This document shows, in pieces, positions 54,976 through 63,029 of a DNA stretch of 64,000 nucleotides (its first letter is position 1; every line of letters begins with the position of its first letter). The translations under genes and the position numbers were made by a program. Source of the stretch: Bacteroidota bacterium (GTDB lineage Bacteria > Bacteroidota > Bacteroidia > Bacteroidales > Bacteroidaceae); the NCBI GenBank assembly GCA_023425865.1, contig JAFABV010000035.1, positions 1-64,000 of the forward strand, given 5' to 3'. The notes below the pieces were generated by a model. That model was not told the origin of the DNA. It was given only the letters and a program-made list of their open reading frames with translations, and made no database searches.

Positions 54976-55821
54976 ATGAAAACAAATCTTATAGCCGACA
55001 GCGGCTCTACCAAGACCGACTGGTGCCTTACTCATGACGGCACCCCCGTGTGCCAAGTACGCACCAAGGGCCTGAACCCATTCCAAATGACTGCTGAGGA
55101 AATCGAGCAAGAGATACGCGAGACCCTCCTGCCCCACCTTCCCACCACAGAGGTCGACGCCCTCTACTTCTACGGGGCTGGTTGCACGCCCGAGAAGCAG
55201 CCCATCGTCGAACAGGCCTTGCGCCACTGCCTCACCATCACGGGCCGCTGCGAGGTGGCCAGCGACATGCTCGGCGCGGCACGCGGCATCTGCGGCCATG
55301 CACCGGGCATCGCCTGCATCCTCGGCACAGGCAGCAATTCGTGCGCCTATGACGGCAGTCAGATCACACGCAACGTGTCACCCTTGGGCTTCATCCTCGG
55401 CGACGAGGGCAGCGGGGCCGTGCTGGGGCGCACCCTCGTGGGAGACATCCTGAAGAACCAGCTGCCCCGACACATCATCGACCGCTTTAATGAACAATAC
55501 CACCTCACTGCCGCCGACATCATCGAGCGCGTGTATCGGCAGCCGTTGCCCAACCGCTTCTTGGCCTCGTTCGCGCCCTTCCTGGCCGACAATATCCACG
55601 AAGAGGCCATCGAAGCACTGGTCATCGACGGCTTCCGCCGCTTCCTTACACGTAATGTCAAGCAGTATGAAGGCTGGAACCAACTCCCCGTGGGCTTCAA
55701 CGGCTCCATCGCACAGGTATTCCAGCCCCAGCTCGAGAAAGCGTTGCAGGAGCAGGGCATGCACCTCGGACGCATCATTAAAGCACCGATGGAGGGACTG
55801 GTGGAATACCACAACGCGTAA
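54976..55821 (+). CDS. BadF/BadG-type ATPase, N-acetylglucosamine kinase-like
   Basis: About 281 residues from the ATG at 54976 (MKTNLIADSGSTKTDWCL); an upstream ATG at 54946 is unlikely because the ASKHA phosphate-1 motif should be near the N-terminus. The family's phosphate motif DSGSTKTDW is followed by GAGCTPEKQ, a GTGSNSCAYDG and a GDEGSGAVLGRTL motif. These proteins phosphorylate amino sugars. Positioned just after an AmpG-like permease gene, suggesting recycling of cell-wall GlcNAc or MurNAc. Confidence 0.88.
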   Translation: MKTNLIADSGSTKTDWCLTHDGTPVCQVRTKGLNPFQMTAEEIEQEIRETLLPHLPTTEVDALYFYGAGCTPEKQPIVEQALRHCLTITGRCEVASDMLGAARGICGHAPGIACILGTGSNSCAYDGSQITRNVSPLGFILGDEGSGAVLGRTLVGDILKNQLPRHIIDRFNEQYHLTAADIIERVYRQPLPNRFLASFAPFLADNIHEEAIEALVIDGFRRFLTRNVKQYEGWNQLPVGFNGSIAQVFQPQLEKALQEQGMHLGRIIKAPMEGLVEYHNA

Positions 55822-55878
55822 GATCACTCCAGCAGCACACCCCACTGACACGACAACACAACAACACAATCACACCAT

Positions 55879-56343
55879 ATGGACAAGTTAATTATCAACT
55901 CTTACAAAGAATTTGCCGCATACGAAGGTAAAGAATTGGGTACCTCAGAATGGATTCGGGTAGACCAAGACCGCATCAACAACTTTGCCGACGCCACGCT
56001 CGACCATCAGTGGATACACGTCGACGTGGCGCGCGCCAAGGAAGAGAGCGCATACAAGAGCACCATCGCCCACGGCTACCTCACCCTTTCGCTCCTGCCC
56101 CATATGTGGAACCAAATCATTGAAGTGCACAATCTCAAGATGATGGTGAACTATGGCATGGACAATATGCGCTTCGGCATACCCGTTATCACGGGCAGCA
56201 GAATCAGGCTTGTGGCCAAACTCAACAAGATTGAAAACCTGCGCGGCATCTGCAAGGTAACTATCGGCTTTACCATCGAGATTGAGGGAGAGCGCAAGCC
56301 AGCCCTCAAAGGCGAGGCACAATTCCTCTATTATTTTGAATAA
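55879..56343 (+). CDS. MaoC-like (R)-specific hydratase
   Basis: A 154-residue hot-dog-fold protein. The hydratase motif with the catalytic Asp and His is in FADATLDHQWIHVD, followed by STIAHGYLTLSLLPHMW. It would hydrate enoyl thioesters; substrate not predictable. A perfect 16-bp stem hairpin follows, consistent with transcription termination between it and the convergent gldB gene. Confidence 0.9.
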   Translation: MDKLIINSYKEFAAYEGKELGTSEWIRVDQDRINNFADATLDHQWIHVDVARAKEESAYKSTIAHGYLTLSLLPHMWNQIIEVHNLKMMVNYGMDNMRFGIPVITGSRIRLVAKLNKIENLRGICKVTIGFTIEIEGERKPALKGEAQFLYYFE

Positions 56344-56362
56344 GAGGTGACATACCCACCTA

Positions 56363-56406
56363 ACGAATCATCCCATGCCTGCCAACGCAAGCATGGGATG
56401 ATTCGT
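56363..56406. terminator. Perfect hairpin between convergent genes
   Basis: ACGAATCATCCCATGC (56363-56378) pairs perfectly with 56391-56406 across 12 nt. There is no U-tract, so termination is likely but not proven. Confidence 0.55.
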
Positions 56407-56420
56407 ATATGCGGTTGATG

Positions 56421-56596
56421 AAGGTGCCGTCATCTCATAAGACTGAGTCGTCCGAACTCAGCAAAAGGTGCCGTCATCTCATAAGACTGAGTCGTCCGAA
56501 CTCAGCAAAAGATGCCGTCAACTCATAAGACTGAGTCGTCCGAACTCAGCAAAAGGTGCCGGTCACTTCATGAGGCTGTAGTCGTCCGAGCTCAGC
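56421..56596. repeat. 44-bp tandem repeat reaching into the 3' end of gldB
   Basis: Units start at 56421, 56465, 56509 and 56553, each exactly 44 bp. The last one overlaps the gldB stop codon and its final codons; the other three are its downstream copies. Each of the first three contains CTGAGT-CGTCCGA-ACTCAG, a perfect 6-bp hairpin that the gldB copy only partly keeps. Confidence 0.9.
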
Positions 56597-57369
56597 AACT
56601 CTGCCACAGTCACCCTTGAATGATTTTTCATGAAGCGGTCAACCATATTAACGTAGTCGCTTGTAAAGAACTGATGTCCCAGCGCCTTGTTCACCACCCA
56701 CATCACCTTGCCCATGTGCAAGTCTTTCTCTAACTGGCTACGCCTGTCATAACCCGACATGGGATAGAGGCTGAGCAGATAGAAGCTCAGGCAGTCGGGC
56801 ACGATGTAAGCCCTGTTCATGGTCTGCAACTGCTCGTTAGAATACCCATAACGCTGATAGATGGGATATTTTGAGCCCATATACTTATCCAACGAGATGC
56901 CAATCATCTTCTCACCCACCACCACACTCTGGTCTAAAGCGCCTATCTGGGCATAGATGCGCGGCAGCGGCATGTCAGGCACAAACTCCTTGAGCTTAGA
57001 AAACGCCTGACTAAACTGCTTGTTGATGTCGTCCATATTGGCGTATTCAGACTCTGCGTCACTGATAATGGTCTGCAGCGTAGAGTCCTGATAGAAGCGC
57101 AGGAACCGCTCATTGATATCATGATTGCTGACCTCGCCTAACTGCAACATCTTCTCCACCAGCGTCCGCGTCTCAAGCGGATACTCCGTATTCATCTGCT
57201 GCAAGGCCGAAAAGTCGCCGGTAACGAGATAACGGCTTTGCAACCGGTCATATCTCTCTACCTTGATATGACCAGTGTCGTTTTCGTCCTCATTGGGCTT
57301 GAGCTTCAATTCACAAGCTGAGAAGAGGAGCAAAACCATCACCCATATATAGTAAAACTTGCTACTCAA
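56563..57369 (-). CDS. gldB: Gliding motility lipoprotein GldB-like
   Basis: A 268-residue lipoprotein: signal MSSKFYYIWVMVLLLFSACE with the lipid-carrying cysteine at 19. The mature part has IKVERYDRLQSRYLVTGDFS, a helical middle (YANMDDINKQFSQAFSKLKE) and LPRIYAQIGALDQSVVVGEK followed by IGISLDKYMGSKYPIYQR and YIVPDCLSFYLLSLYPM, as in GldB proteins. GldB is conserved in Bacteroidota whether or not they glide, so motility should not be assumed. Starts from a good upstream promoter; convergent with the MaoC gene. Confidence 0.8.
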   Translation of the reverse strand: MSSKFYYIWVMVLLLFSACELKLKPNEDENDTGHIKVERYDRLQSRYLVTGDFSALQQMNTEYPLETRTLVEKMLQLGEVSNHDINERFLRFYQDSTLQTIISDAESEYANMDDINKQFSQAFSKLKEFVPDMPLPRIYAQIGALDQSVVVGEKMIGISLDKYMGSKYPIYQRYGYSNEQLQTMNRAYIVPDCLSFYLLSLYPMSGYDRRSQLEKDLHMGKVMWVVNKALGHQFFTSDYVNMVDRFMKNHSRVTVAELLSSDDYSLMK

Positions 57370-57438
57370 TGTATGATTTCGTATTGATAACCCTGTCTAA
57401 TTTTCTATTTGGGAATAAACAAACCATGTTTTCCTCTG

Positions 57439-57470
57439 CAAAAGTACTAAAAAATATTTCACAATCCAAA
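57439..57470 (-). promoter_or_regulatory. Promoter of gldB
   Basis: On the minus strand TTTG (57467-57470) and TACTTTTG (57439-57446) are 20 bp apart, about 70 bp before the start. Confidence 0.6.
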
Positions 57471-57582
57471 CGTAATGCTTAAAAAAAACAAAATATCTTT
57501 CACTTCCACCTGAATTAACTTTATTTTATTGAAAAATCGAATCGCTATCGTTAAATATCCTGCACATTACCCAAACATTTCG

Positions 57583-57590
57583 TATCTTTG
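57583..57590 (+). promoter_or_regulatory. Promoter -7 element for the DUF4861 gene
   Basis: TATCTTTG, 30 bp before the start codon, in the divergent spacer with gldB. Confidence 0.5.
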
Positions 57591-57619
57591 CCTTAACAGA
57601 ACTAATCAGCATATCACCC

Positions 57620-58834
57620 ATGAACCGAAAACCCATGTTATGTGCCGCCCTCATGTGGGGATTATGGGCATCAGCGCAGACTCAGGTCAACCTGCGCCTT
57701 CAGTCGCCCATCGCTCAAGACAACGCGCCTGTTGTGATCAGCCTCAAACCCTACGGTGACATTCAGTCGGCCAAGGTATTGATAGAAGGCATCGAGACAC
57801 CTTGCCAGCTCGACGACCTCGACCGAGACGGCACGTTCGACGAGCTGGTTTTCGTGACCTCTTTCAGCAGAAAGCAAAGCAAGAAAGCCACCGTGGCACT
57901 ATATACCAACGGCAAACCCATCGTTTACCCCGCCCGCACCTTCGCGCAAATCGTTCTCCGCAATCCAAAGGTCAAGGAGAAAAACAAGCAAGACATCTAC
58001 CTCTCATCCATCACCCTCACCAAGGCGACGGCAGACCAGTACCATGTCTTGCATCACCACGGCGTGGCTTTTGAAAACGAACTTGTCGCCATGCGCATAT
58101 ACATGGACGCTCGCCAGACGGTGGATATATATGGCAAGTTTCGCGAGGGCTTAGAGCTGAACGACACGCAGTTCTACACCACGGCCGACCAAAAGCAGAG
58201 GGGCTACGGCGACGACGTGCTGTGGGTGGGAAACACATTCGGTCTGGGTGCCCTGCGCGGATGGGACGGCATCCTCCCCACGCCCCTCACCGACGTGGAG
58301 CAGCGCACCCAACGCATCCTGGCCCAAGGGCCGGTGCGCACCATCGTAGAGATGGAAGACTATCGCTGGACCCCTCAGCCAGGCGCCCAACCGGTCAACC
58401 TCACCTTGCGCTACACCCTCTATGCCGGTCACCGCGACTGCCAGGTCAGCGCCACCTTCAGCCGTGACATGTCGGCACACGAGTTCTCCACGGGTATCAT
58501 CAACGTGAAAAACTCAGAGGAATACACCGACCATGCCGGTCTGAGAGGATGCTGGGGCACCGACTGGCCCGCCACCGACACCCTCAAATGGAAGCGTGAG
58601 ACCGTGGGATTGGGTATCTATATTCCGGCCGCAAACCATGTAAGGGAACTGCCGGCCAACAAAGACAATTACGCATTTGTGGTGCGGCCCGAGGGAAAAA
58701 CGCTGCATTACAACATTGTCTATGGCAGCGACAACGAGTCCTTCGGCTACCACTCCGCCGAAGAATGGTTCGACTTTCTCAAGGATTGGAAGAAAGAGTT
58801 GGCCAATCCCGTCAAGGTAACCAAAGCCAAATAA
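57620..58834 (+). CDS. Secreted DUF4861 family protein
   Basis: A 404-residue exported protein with signal peptide (about residues 1-20, ending SAQ). It has the DUF4861 layout: VALYTNGKPIVYPARTFAQI, YHVLHHHGVAFENELVAMRI, YGDDVLWVGNTFGLGALRGW and, late, YAFVVRPEGKTLHYNIVYGS. Members are found in polysaccharide-utilisation contexts and are thought to be carbohydrate-active, but no activity can be read from the sequence. It is alone here, with a promoter of its own. Confidence 0.85.
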   Translation: MNRKPMLCAALMWGLWASAQTQVNLRLQSPIAQDNAPVVISLKPYGDIQSAKVLIEGIETPCQLDDLDRDGTFDELVFVTSFSRKQSKKATVALYTNGKPIVYPARTFAQIVLRNPKVKEKNKQDIYLSSITLTKATADQYHVLHHHGVAFENELVAMRIYMDARQTVDIYGKFREGLELNDTQFYTTADQKQRGYGDDVLWVGNTFGLGALRGWDGILPTPLTDVEQRTQRILAQGPVRTIVEMEDYRWTPQPGAQPVNLTLRYTLYAGHRDCQVSATFSRDMSAHEFSTGIINVKNSEEYTDHAGLRGCWGTDWPATDTLKWKRETVGLGIYIPAANHVRELPANKDNYAFVVRPEGKTLHYNIVYGSDNESFGYHSAEEWFDFLKDWKKELANPVKVTKAK

Positions 58835-58846
58835 GCGCCACCTGAC

Positions 58847-59437
58847 CTATGCTCCTACCGCATAGGTCAGCACAAAATCGTCGTTCAGCTCATAGCTCAC
58901 CGGCAACACCCGGCCGGCCTTCAGGTTTTCCACACGCAGTTCTCCCCGGTTGGCCAACACATAAGGCTGCAGGCGCATCTCAAAAAACCTGAGGTCTTGC
59001 TCAGAGTAAAACTTATACACGGTCTCTTTCGCGCTCCAACTGATGAGCTGTCGAGAGAGGCCGTCGCCGTCTTCATCGGGGCGAATGAAGCGCTTGGCCA
59101 CCCTACTCACCCTGTCACTCTGGTACTCAATGTCAACCGCCACCTCATGGCCGCGCGAAACAATCACCGCCCCCCATCCTTTGGTATGGCTGATGCTGAC
59201 ATGCCAGCCCTCTACCACGGGCTTGCGCGAGGCATCGTGCGCCACACGCAGCGTGGCGTCACCCGTGAGCTCACGAAGCAAGGCATAGGTGACCAATATC
59301 TCACGCCGGCGCCACGGCGAGTGTACTGACCATGCCTCCGAATGTGCCGGCACGGGCAACGCGTCGTCTTCGGCGGTCATCTGCCACAAGGCCAGTCGCG
59401 CGTCGTCGCCTACCGTATCAACTCTGAACAGGGGCAT
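58847..59437 (-). CDS. 4'-phosphopantetheinyl transferase
   Basis: A 196-residue enzyme that loads phosphopantetheine onto acyl- or peptidyl-carrier proteins. It shows HVSISHTKGWGAVIVS, the acidic VAVDIEYQSDRVSRVAKRF and SWSAKETVYKFYS, the three signatures of the Sfp-type superfamily. The start at 59437 overlaps the gldE stop by 20 bp. Last gene of the ssb-gldE-PPTase operon. Confidence 0.9.
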   Translation of the reverse strand: MPLFRVDTVGDDARLALWQMTAEDDALPVPAHSEAWSVHSPWRRREILVTYALLRELTGDATLRVAHDASRKPVVEGWHVSISHTKGWGAVIVSRGHEVAVDIEYQSDRVSRVAKRFIRPDEDGDGLSRQLISWSAKETVYKFYSEQDLRFFEMRLQPYVLANRGELRVENLKAGRVLPVSYELNDDFVLTYAVGA

Positions 59438-60755
59438 ACGTACCAGGTTCGTGTACTATCACCTTCACCCTACTGATGCGGCGGCCCTCCAAGGCCATCA
59501 CCTCAAAGGTATAGCGCTTGTAGTCTATCTTCTCGTGCATGGTGGGAAAATCGCCCTTCAGCTCCAGCAGCAGTCCGGCAAGCGTATCCGCGTCGCCCTC
59601 GTCCTCGGCAAATTCGTCGTCGTCAACCTGCAGTATCTTACAGAAATCGCTCAGCAGCGTCTTGCCCTCAAAGAGGTAGGTGTTATAGCTGAGCTTGGCG
59701 TAGGTCTTGTCGTCGTCGTCATACTCGTCGTTGATCTCGCCTACGATTTCCTCGACAATATCTTCGAGCGTCACCAAACCACTGGTTCCTCCAAACTCGT
59801 CGACGACGATGGCAATATGCACCTTGTTCTCCTGGAACTCGCGCAGCAAGTCGTCTATCTTCTTCGTCTCGGGCACGAAATAGGGAGGGCGGATAAGACT
59901 CTGCCAGCGAAACGTGGCAGGCTTGGACAAGTGAGGCAGCAAGTCTTTGATATACAGCACGCCCCTGATGTTGTCATCATTGTCCTGATACACCGGTATA
60001 CGGCTGTAATTGTTTTCCACGATGCAATGCAGCACCTCCTGAAAACTGCTATGAATGTCAATATCCACAATATCCTGCCTGCTGGTCATCACCTCCTTGG
60101 CCGTCTCGTCGCCAAAGCGGATGATGCCCTGCAGCATGCTCTGCTCGTCTTTGATGGCCTCCTTGTCGGTCAGTTCCAGCGCCTGCTCCAGGTCGTCCAC
60201 GCTGAGTTGCCGGTTCTCCTTGGGCACAGCCTTCTCGGCTATCACCCCACTCTTGATGAGCACGGTGGCCAAAGGCCAGAAAAAAGAACGCAGGAAGAGA
60301 ATGCCATGCGCCGCTCGCCGACAGAAGCGCAGAGGGTCTTGCCTACTGTACACCTTCGGCATAATCTCACCGAAAAGCAGCAACAGAAACGTCAGCAGCA
60401 CCGTGATACACACAAACTCAAGCCACTTCTCCTGAAAGCTCACCAGCGTGGAGAAGATGTAGTTACAGAGCATGATGATGGTGACGTTCACAAAATTGTT
60501 GGTGATGAGTATTGTCGCCAACGTGCGCTCCGTGTTCTCCCTCAGCCGCTCTATGGCCGCGTCGTTCTCATTGCGGTCGGGGTCGAGAGCGTCGAGGTCT
60601 TGCGGAGACAAACTGAAGAACGCAATCTCCGACGCGCTGGCAAAGCCCGACATCAAAAGCAGCATAGCAGCCAGTAGGGCTGCTATGACTACGCCCGTGG
60701 TTATCGGATGGACATCCACGAGAACAGAGATATGTTGTAATGCTGTAAAATCCAA
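59418..60755 (-). CDS. gldE: Gliding-associated membrane protein GldE (CNNM/CBS/CorC)
   Basis: A 445-residue inner-membrane protein with N-terminal hydrophobic segments (VIAALLAAMLLLMSGFASAS; ITVLLTFLLLLFGEIMPKVY), a pair of CBS domains (SRQDIVDIDIHSSFQEVLHC and YSRIPVYQDNDDNIRGVLYI) and a C-terminal CorC_HlyC domain. These features and the ssb-gldE order match GldE of Bacteroidota. Ion-transport-like function is inferred from the CNNM fold. Starts 11 bp after ssb. Confidence 0.88.
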   Translation of the reverse strand: MDFTALQHISVLVDVHPITTGVVIAALLAAMLLLMSGFASASEIAFFSLSPQDLDALDPDRNENDAAIERLRENTERTLATILITNNFVNVTIIMLCNYIFSTLVSFQEKWLEFVCITVLLTFLLLLFGEIMPKVYSRQDPLRFCRRAAHGILFLRSFFWPLATVLIKSGVIAEKAVPKENRQLSVDDLEQALELTDKEAIKDEQSMLQGIIRFGDETAKEVMTSRQDIVDIDIHSSFQEVLHCIVENNYSRIPVYQDNDDNIRGVLYIKDLLPHLSKPATFRWQSLIRPPYFVPETKKIDDLLREFQENKVHIAIVVDEFGGTSGLVTLEDIVEEIVGEINDEYDDDDKTYAKLSYNTYLFEGKTLLSDFCKILQVDDDEFAEDEGDADTLAGLLLELKGDFPTMHEKIDYKRYTFEVMALEGRRISRVKVIVHEPGTYAPVQS

Positions 60756-60766
60756 GGCGGGGGTGT

Positions 60767-61174
60767 TTAGAAGGGTAGTTTTTCGTTATCCGCCGGCTGC
60801 GGTTCGCCCGGCTGCGCTGGGGCGACGTTGCCCTCGGCCGGGCGGCTCTTGGGCGTGAGCATCTCCATGTTTTCCACGAGCACCTCGGTCACATAGTGGC
60901 GCTTGCCCTGCGGGTCGTCATAGGTGCTGTAGCGCAGGCGTCCCTCCACATAGAGTTTGTCACCTTTGTGCACATACTGCTCCACGATTTTCGCCAACTG
61001 GCGATAGAAAAGCAGGTTGTGCCAATCTGTACGGTCGGGCACCTGAGTGCCATTCTTGAGCGTGTAGCCGCGCTCGGTAGTGGCGAGTGTCACCTTGGCT
61101 ACTGCCTGGTCGGCGTCATAGTAGCGCACTTCGGGATCCTTGCCGACATTTCCGATAAGCATTACTTTGTTCAT
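60767..61174 (-). CDS. ssb: Single-stranded DNA-binding protein
   Basis: A 135-residue OB-fold protein starting MNKVMLIGNVGKDPEVRYYD, with LVLVEGR-like KGDKLYVEGRLRYSTYDDPQ and a short linker ending DNEKLPF, the acidic tip used for partner binding. Slightly short in the linker. Followed by gldE (11 bp) and preceded by the unknown 183-aa gene (39 bp), so probably an operon. Confidence 0.95.
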   Translation of the reverse strand: MNKVMLIGNVGKDPEVRYYDADQAVAKVTLATTERGYTLKNGTQVPDRTDWHNLLFYRQLAKIVEQYVHKGDKLYVEGRLRYSTYDDPQGKRHYVTEVLVENMEMLTPKSRPAEGNVAPAQPGEPQPADNEKLPF

Positions 61175-61213
61175 AGCCCATATATTATATAAGGTGTAGC
61201 CAGCGCCGACGGA

Positions 61214-61765
61214 TTACTTCCAGAGCCCCAGATACTTGAAATGGAAATTCTTGCCCTTGGCAGAGGGAAACTGGCTACGGTTGTCTACCCGTTCGCGCAG
61301 ATGCTCGATGATGCGGTTGTAACAGTCTTGACCCGAGTTGGCCTTACACTGGGCCACAAACTTCGTGTCACGATACTCGTGCTTGCCCGTGGTGGGAATC
61401 ATCACCACGCGCTTGAAGTCGAGCTCACCCTCATACCATCCCGGACGCACCTCGGTAAGACGCGTCATGGCGTTCTCCGCCAAACTGTGGCGGTCGGCCT
61501 GTGGTGGGGTGGCTGCCGCACGCACGCCTTTCTTCTGCTTGAAGTCGAGCATCGTAGCAGCTACTGTCTTGATGATGATGAAATAGACATGAGAGCGTAC
61601 CTTATAACGCTTGGGGAAGAAAACATCGCTCGCGGCATAGTCACGAATATCTGCCTCCAAATCGCGAGTAACATCAATATCAGGAATAGAGCGCAGGAAA
61701 CGAAGGGCTTCATCTGCATCGGCGACAAGTACTTCCTTGTCAAAGTAGCGAACGTATAAATTCAT
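61214..61765 (-). CDS. Unknown conserved protein upstream of ssb
   Basis: About 183 residues from the ATG at 61765 (MNLYVRYFDKEVLVADADEA). The open frame continues upstream through a tRNA gene, so the longer version is an artefact. It contains FLRSIPDIDVTRDLEADIRD and a YxHVYFIIIKTVAATMLDFK-like stretch (SHVYFIIIKTVAATMLDFKQ), but no catalytic motif. It is likely co-transcribed with ssb, gldE and the phosphopantetheinyl transferase gene. Function unknown. Confidence 0.8.
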   Translation of the reverse strand: MNLYVRYFDKEVLVADADEALRFLRSIPDIDVTRDLEADIRDYAASDVFFPKRYKVRSHVYFIIIKTVAATMLDFKQKKGVRAAATPPQADRHSLAENAMTRLTEVRPGWYEGELDFKRVVMIPTTGKHEYRDTKFVAQCKANSGQDCYNRIIEHLRERVDNRSQFPSAKGKNFHFKYLGLWK

Positions 61766-61795
61766 GAAATACTGTTGTTTTCCGAAGTAAAAAGA

Positions 61796-61867
<72 letters not shown>

Positions 61868-61889
61868 ACACAAAATAAAAATTACAGTG

Positions 61890-61973
61890 TGAAGAGGAGG
61901 AGACTCGAACTCCCACGACACAATTGTCACTACCCCCTCAAAGTAGCGCGTCTACCAATTCCGCCACCTCTCC
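61890..61973 (-). tRNA. tRNA-Leu (GAG)
   Basis: Long variable arm, acceptor GGAGAGG paired with CCTCTTC, anticodon loop TTGAGGG (anticodon GAG). Second in the cluster. Confidence 0.93.
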
Positions 61974-62000
61974 AACATGTAAGATATTCCGAATAAATGG

Positions 62001-62082
62001 TGCCCAGAACAGGACTCGAACCTGCACGTTGTTAAACACACGCACCTGAAACGTGCGCGTCTACCAATTCCGCCACCTGGGC
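62001..62082 (-). tRNA. tRNA-Leu (CAG)
   Basis: Long variable arm, anticodon loop TTCAGGT (anticodon CAG). The acceptor GCCCAGG/TCTGGGC is intact apart from a G-U pair. Confidence 0.93.
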
Positions 62083-62125
62083 AGTAGAAGTTCCCGACTT
62101 CGTTTGGTTTATTCAGAATATTTGA

Positions 62126-62197
<72 letters not shown>

Positions 62198-62235
62198 CTG
62201 AACCCTTGTAAGGAGCATTTCTCTAAATGCGAGTG

Positions 62236-62266
62236 CAAAGGTACGGCTTTTTTTTGAACTTGCAAA
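62236..62266 (-). promoter_or_regulatory. Promoter of the tRNA cluster
   Basis: On the minus strand TTTG (62263-62266) and TACCTTTG (62236-62243) are 19 bp apart, an ideal Bacteroidota promoter. It probably drives the four tRNAs and perhaps the following protein genes. From here to 62724 no gene is supported. Confidence 0.75.
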
Positions 62267-62724
62267 CTTTTGCCCGTTTTTTTTCAAAAAATAGTAACTT
62301 AAACGCATCCAATGCTTTCCTTAGCAAAGATGACGGTGGCCGGGAAATGAGTTTCACTCGCCATTCGCCATGTCGCCACCTCATGGTCACAGTGCCTTAT
62401 AGGCTCTGGCCGCCTTTGGCAAAGGCCATGCGCTCCACGTGCCGCTCACGAATACACGGGGCGGTGGGCCGCGGCCGTCATACGTACACCTTACATGATA
62501 AGGATGCCCACCGTATATCGTCAAGGAGTCCACCTTTTATATAATAAGGAGATTCACCGCATAGGCACCTTGCCTCGACACGGTATGTATTTTCCAGCCC
62601 GAGCCCATTGCCCTGTTGGCACGCCTCTGCCTCACGATGCACGCGGCGATGGGGCCGCGCGTGCGGTGCCCGAGCGCGCCACCGCGACGCCGTGGGCGCC
62701 ATGTCAGCAGGCACTTGGTGCGCG

Positions 62725-62816
62725 ATGGTTCTATATTAAACTATCCGATGGTTTTATACAGAATCATGAAATGGTTTTATACAGAACCATACGATAATTC
62801 TGTATAGAATCATAAA
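62725..62816. repeat. 23-bp palindrome array, copy 4 (4 units)
   Basis: Units start at 62725, 62748, 62771 and 62794, each 23 bp. Variants of ATGGTTCTATATAGAACCAT plus spacer, as in the other three arrays. Located between the tRNA promoter and the phosphoesterase gene; no other feature in 62817-62976. Confidence 0.9.
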
Positions 62817-62976
62817 ACGCGAAAGGCCGGCAGGGAGGAGCGGTGCGGCACGCAGCAAGTGGGAAAGAAAGCCGTAAGGAAGCATGGCAAGGCTGTGGAG
62901 AGACGCTGAAAGCGTTACAATTGGTAATTAATCAAAAGATTACGCGCGGAGTGACGCGTATTTGTGGTTTTCGTTG

Positions 62977-62984
62977 TACTTTTG
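62977..62984 (+). promoter_or_regulatory. Promoter -7 element for the phosphoesterase gene
   Basis: TACTTTTG, 45 bp before the ATG at 63030. A TTTG lies only 12 bp upstream, closer than usual. Confidence 0.4.
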
Positions 62985-63029
62985 CGTAGAAAAGTCTGAC
63001 AGCCCGCATGAGGGGCTGGAAGGACGGAT

